Below are positions 22,201-24,377 of a stretch of DNA of 24,377 nucleotides, piece after piece. A program made the position numbers and the translations under genes. Under the pieces are notes generated by a model that ran no database searches, had not been told where the DNA came from, and worked only from the letters and a program-made list of their open reading frames with translations. The stretch comes from Pseudolabrys sp. Lineage in GTDB: Bacteria; Pseudomonadota; Alphaproteobacteria; Rhizobiales; Xanthobacteraceae. Position 1 is the first letter of the stretch; every line of letters begins with the position of its first letter. The DNA lies in assembly GCA_029945495.1 (NCBI GenBank), contig JAQSCR010000394.1, positions 1 through 24,377 of the forward strand, read 5' to 3'.

Positions 22201-22230
22201 AAAAAATCCGGCGGGACTGGCCCGCCGGAT
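22201..22230 (-). terminator. Rho-independent terminator-like hairpin after tctC
   Basis: A perfect 10-bp stem (22206-22215 with 22221-22230, 5-base loop) is followed on the minus strand by six T bases (22201-22206; the last also pairs in the stem). It lies between the tctC stop and the tctB start, so full termination would silence the permease. Partial readthrough, giving excess binding protein, is the likely purpose. Confidence 0.85.
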
Positions 22231-22251
22231 ATCTTGATAGCGAAGCGGCGG

Positions 22252-23247
22252 TCAGCCTTTGGCGATGCCGGCGGCTTTCATGGCGGCGCCCATCTGGGCG
22301 TCGCTCTTGTCCATGAAGGTGGCAAAGCCGGCCGCGTCGGACCACACCGTGCCGAAGCCGCGCGAGCCCATGAAGTCCTTGTACTCTTTCGAGTCGTAGA
22401 TCTTCTTGAACGCGACGGTGAGCTTGGTCGCCATCTCCGGCGGCAGACCCTTGGGCGCGGCAAAGCCGCGCCAGGCGCCGGTGGTGAAGTCGATGCCCAT
22501 GGCTTCCTTGAGCGTCGGAATATCCTTGAACGCGGCGGCGCGTTCCGGCGCCATCAGCGCCAGGCTGCGCGCCTTGCCGGCATCGATCATGGCGCGCGCT
22601 TCCGGCACCGAACAGGTGGTGAAGTCGATGCCGCCGGCGGCAAGATCCTGCATCGCCGGCGCGGCGCCGTTCGACGGCACCCAGGCGACCTGATTGGGCG
22701 GCAAACCCATCGCCTGGACCCAGCCGACCAAAGCCAGATGCCAGATACCGCCCTGGCCGGTGCCCGACGCCTTGAACTTGCCGGGCGGCGTCTTCTTGAT
22801 GGCCTCGGCAAGATCCTTGACCGTCTTGTATGGGCTGTCGGCCGAGACCTGGATGCCCGGCGGGTCTTCGTTCATCAACGCGAGCGGCGTGTAATTCTTC
22901 GGCGTCAGTTCGGTGAGGCCGGCCCAATGCATCATCGCGATCTCGACGGTGATGATGCCGAGCGTATAGCCGTCCGGCTGCGCGGTCGCGATCGCCGAAT
23001 GGCCGACCACGCCGGAACCGCCGACGCGATTGACGACGTTGATCGGCTGGCCGACGTCTTTTTCCAGGAGCGCGGCGACAATGCGCGCAGTCGCATCGGT
23101 GCCGCCGCCGGCGCCCCAGGGGCAGATCAACTGAATCGGCCGGTTTGGATAGTTCGCTTGCGCGAACGACGGTTTGAGGCCGAGGCCAAGGCCTGCGCCC
23201 GCTGCCGCGGTCGATGCAACAAAATCACGTCGTGTGAGATTGGTCAT
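22252..23247 (-). CDS. tctC: TctC/Bug-family periplasmic substrate-binding protein with Tat signal
   Basis: This 331-residue binding protein is for the TctAB permease. Residues 1-30 form a twin-arginine-type signal (TRRDFVAS, then a Gly/Ala-rich core, ending FAQA), so it may be exported folded. The mature protein starts YPNRPIQLICPWGAGGGTDATAR, the Bug-family hallmark, and contains the loop VVNRVGGSGVVG that binds the ligand carboxylate. A GGGGGAG ribosome-binding site is well placed. Bug proteins bind organic acids, amino acids or aromatic acids; the ligand here is unknown. It is the first gene of the operon, behind the promoter at 23324-23352. Confidence 0.93.
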   Translation of the reverse strand: MTNLTRRDFVASTAAAGAGLGLGLKPSFAQANYPNRPIQLICPWGAGGGTDATARIVAALLEKDVGQPINVVNRVGGSGVVGHSAIATAQPDGYTLGIITVEIAMMHWAGLTELTPKNYTPLALMNEDPPGIQVSADSPYKTVKDLAEAIKKTPPGKFKASGTGQGGIWHLALVGWVQAMGLPPNQVAWVPSNGAAPAMQDLAAGGIDFTTCSVPEARAMIDAGKARSLALMAPERAAAFKDIPTLKEAMGIDFTTGAWRGFAAPKGLPPEMATKLTVAFKKIYDSKEYKDFMGSRGFGTVWSDAAGFATFMDKSDAQMGAAMKAAGIAKG

Positions 23248-23266
23248 GCGTCTCCCCCAATGTGTC

Positions 23267-23307
23267 GCCGGAACATCTGGCGTTGTTTCGCCGCCGGTTG
23301 TTCCGGC
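23267..23307 (-). promoter_or_regulatory. Inverted repeat in the tctC 5' leader
   Basis: GCCGGAACA (23267-23275) and TGTTCCGGC (23299-23307) are perfect 9-bp arms, and a GGCG/CGCC stem nests between them. The element lies in the predicted untranslated leader and ends about 20 bases before the tctC start, so it could form a strong mRNA hairpin next to the ribosome-binding site or act as a second operator. Confidence 0.5.
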
Positions 23308-23317
23308 ATTGTCTTAT

Positions 23318-23352
23318 GACCTGATGTTAGGTCGGCTTTCCGGGGTTGGCAA
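23318..23352 (-). promoter_or_regulatory. Predicted tctCBA promoter with overlapping operator-like palindrome
   Basis: On the minus strand TTGCCA (23347-23352) and TAACAT (23324-23329) are separated by exactly 17 bp, a sigma-70-type spacing. The -10 hexamer is embedded in the inverted repeat GACCTAACATCAGGTC (23318-23333). A repressor bound there would block transcription. No regulator gene is adjacent in the window. Confidence 0.55.
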
Positions 23353-23465
23353 TCGGGTGCCGAAGCTTTGCGGCGGCGTGCCCCAAAATTGCCGCATGCG
23401 ACAAATGACGATGTGCTCGAATTGTTGCGCCGCGGTAGTAGAGCGACACAGCGCGGATTCAGCGC

Positions 23466-24254
23466 TCAGTCGTTCTTGTCGTCGCCGGCCAGCCGCTCGC
23501 CGCCGAACAGCGCGACGCCAGCCGGCGAGAGATGTTCCTTGAACGCGGTCCACGGCACGAACACGCTGTAGTCGCCTTCGGCATAAGGGCCGACCGCGTA
23601 GGGCGAAAAATACGCGACGAATCCGGCGCATTTGCCGGTCTCGCTCGACGGCGCCAGCGCCAGCGCGCCGAGCTTGGTCAGGTCGGGCTTGATGGAGTCG
23701 AGCCCGGTGTCGTTTTCCGCGTCCTCGACGCCGCGCTCCTTCTTGGCGACGACCAGCGCGGCGCGGATCGCGTCGGTCAAAGTCTGCAGCGCCGGGCCGC
23801 CGGTCGCGGCCTCCTTGAAGAACGGACGGACGCTGATGCGTTTCTTTGCTTCCGTATCCCACAAAATCGTATCGGACAGATGGTTGGGGTGGGCGCCGAG
23901 TCCGTTCATATAGTCGGCGCGGAGCACGGTGACGTAGCGGCCGATATGCGAGCGCAGTGTGTAGTTGCGCTCATAGGTGTAATGCCGACCCTCGCTGAAC
24001 ATGTCGGGCGTTTCCTTGCGGTCTTTCACCGCTTGCGCGCGCTGCTTCGCCAGTTCGCGCCGCGCCTCGGCGAGAAGGTTGTCATAGAGGCCGGGAAAGG
24101 CCTTCAGGCTGCCGTCGATCGACGCGGTCGCTTCGATCAGCGTGGTCGCGACTTCGATGGCCGGCTTCTCGTCGGCGGCGGCATGGTCGCTCGGTCCCAG
24201 CGTGGCCAAGGTGAGTGCGATGGCGATCAGGCCGGTCGAATGTCGCATGACCAT
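23466..24254 (-). CDS. Secreted DUF3298-like protein
   Basis: This 262-residue protein starts at the ATG at 24254; a TTG at 24260 and an ATG at 24248 are alternatives. A signal peptide (to about residue 27, ending HAAA-D) indicates export. The body contains YVTVLRADYMNGLGAHPNHLSDTILWD, followed by EAKKRISVRPFFKE and a C-terminal SVFVPWTAFKEHLSP. This is the pattern of DUF3298 (found in RsiV- and PdaC-type proteins), whose role here is unknown. Its start lies about 16 bases after the stop of the partial gene at the window's edge, so the two are probably one operon. No lipoprotein cysteine is seen. Confidence 0.75.
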   Translation of the reverse strand: MVMRHSTGLIAIALTLATLGPSDHAAADEKPAIEVATTLIEATASIDGSLKAFPGLYDNLLAEARRELAKQRAQAVKDRKETPDMFSEGRHYTYERNYTLRSHIGRYVTVLRADYMNGLGAHPNHLSDTILWDTEAKKRISVRPFFKEAATGGPALQTLTDAIRAALVVAKKERGVEDAENDTGLDSIKPDLTKLGALALAPSSETGKCAGFVAYFSPYAVGPYAEGDYSVFVPWTAFKEHLSPAGVALFGGERLAGDDKND

Positions 24255-24270
24255 GCGCAAGCTTGCTTTG

Positions 24271-24377
24271 CTATTTCACGGCGTCGTCGGGCAGGCGGAT
24301 CACCAGCGCGCCCTTGTCTGGCGGCTTCGCGGCGGTGGCGCGCGCAAAGGCGAGCAACTGTTCGCGCGTTGCGATGC
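24271..24377 (-). CDS. 3' end of an unidentified gene (runs off the window)
   Basis: The last 35 codons (TAG at 24271-24273) encode a tail reading IATREQLLAFARATAAKPPD then KGALVIRLPDDAVK. The frame is open to the window edge and its third codon positions are GC-rich. No family is recognisable from this fragment. It is transcribed toward, and closely followed by, the DUF3298-like gene. Confidence 0.5.
   Translation of the reverse strand, partial: IATREQLLAFARATAAKPPDKGALVIRLPDDAVK

Overview
The window looks like chromosome from a high-GC alphaproteobacterium of the order Hyphomicrobiales, most likely the Bradyrhizobium / Rhodopseudomonas / Xanthobacteraceae neighbourhood. This rests on the GC-rich third codon positions, on two genes that resemble the TIGR03808 and TIGR03809 families (which I know from this group), and on several intergenic palindromic repeats of the type scattered through these genomes. 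No rRNA, tRNA, CRISPR array, transposase, integrase or phage gene was found.

Left arm (1-7.7 kb, all plus strand): a putative aromatic uptake and meta-cleavage module. It holds an HpaH-type hydratase, an HpaI-type aldolase, a complete five-gene branched-chain-amino-acid-type (HAAT) ABC transporter (livG, livF, substrate-binding protein, livH, livM) and a type I extradiol dioxygenase. The dehydrogenase and isomerase steps between ring cleavage and hydration are not in the window. A strong terminator-like hairpin separates the binding-protein gene from livH.

Middle (7.9-10.6 kb, plus): a TIGR03809-like small protein overlapping a small c-type cytochrome gene, an Old Yellow Enzyme-type flavin oxidoreductase, and an EamA-type transporter preceded by a 104-bp palindromic element. 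From 10.7 to 17.0 kb the genes are on the minus strand. In transcription order they are a pyroglutamyl-peptidase interrupted in frame by a palindromic repeat, a Tat-exported beta-helix protein (TIGR03808-like), a DUF3750 protein, and an arsenosugar-type operon: radical SAM ArsS, an atypical metallophosphoesterase, a TIGR04283-type glycosyltransferase, then a cupin. No arsM is present.

Accessory patch (about 16.99-19.08 kb): a two-gene cassette, a small ribbon-helix-helix-like protein followed by an AbiEii-like nucleotidyltransferase. It has an AT-rich promoter carrying two 13-bp direct repeats exactly 21 bp apart, and two 93%-identical 75/76-bp direct repeats bracket the cassette. Next to it are about 550 bp of non-coding, palindrome-rich repeat DNA. 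This is the best candidate for an under-described toxin-antitoxin or defence unit.

Right arm (19.1-24.4 kb, minus): the MeaB/ArgK GTPase, a tripartite tricarboxylate transporter (tctC-tctB-tctA in transcription order) with an operator-like palindrome over its predicted promoter and a terminator-like hairpin after tctC, a DUF3298-like secreted protein, and the 3' end of one more gene.
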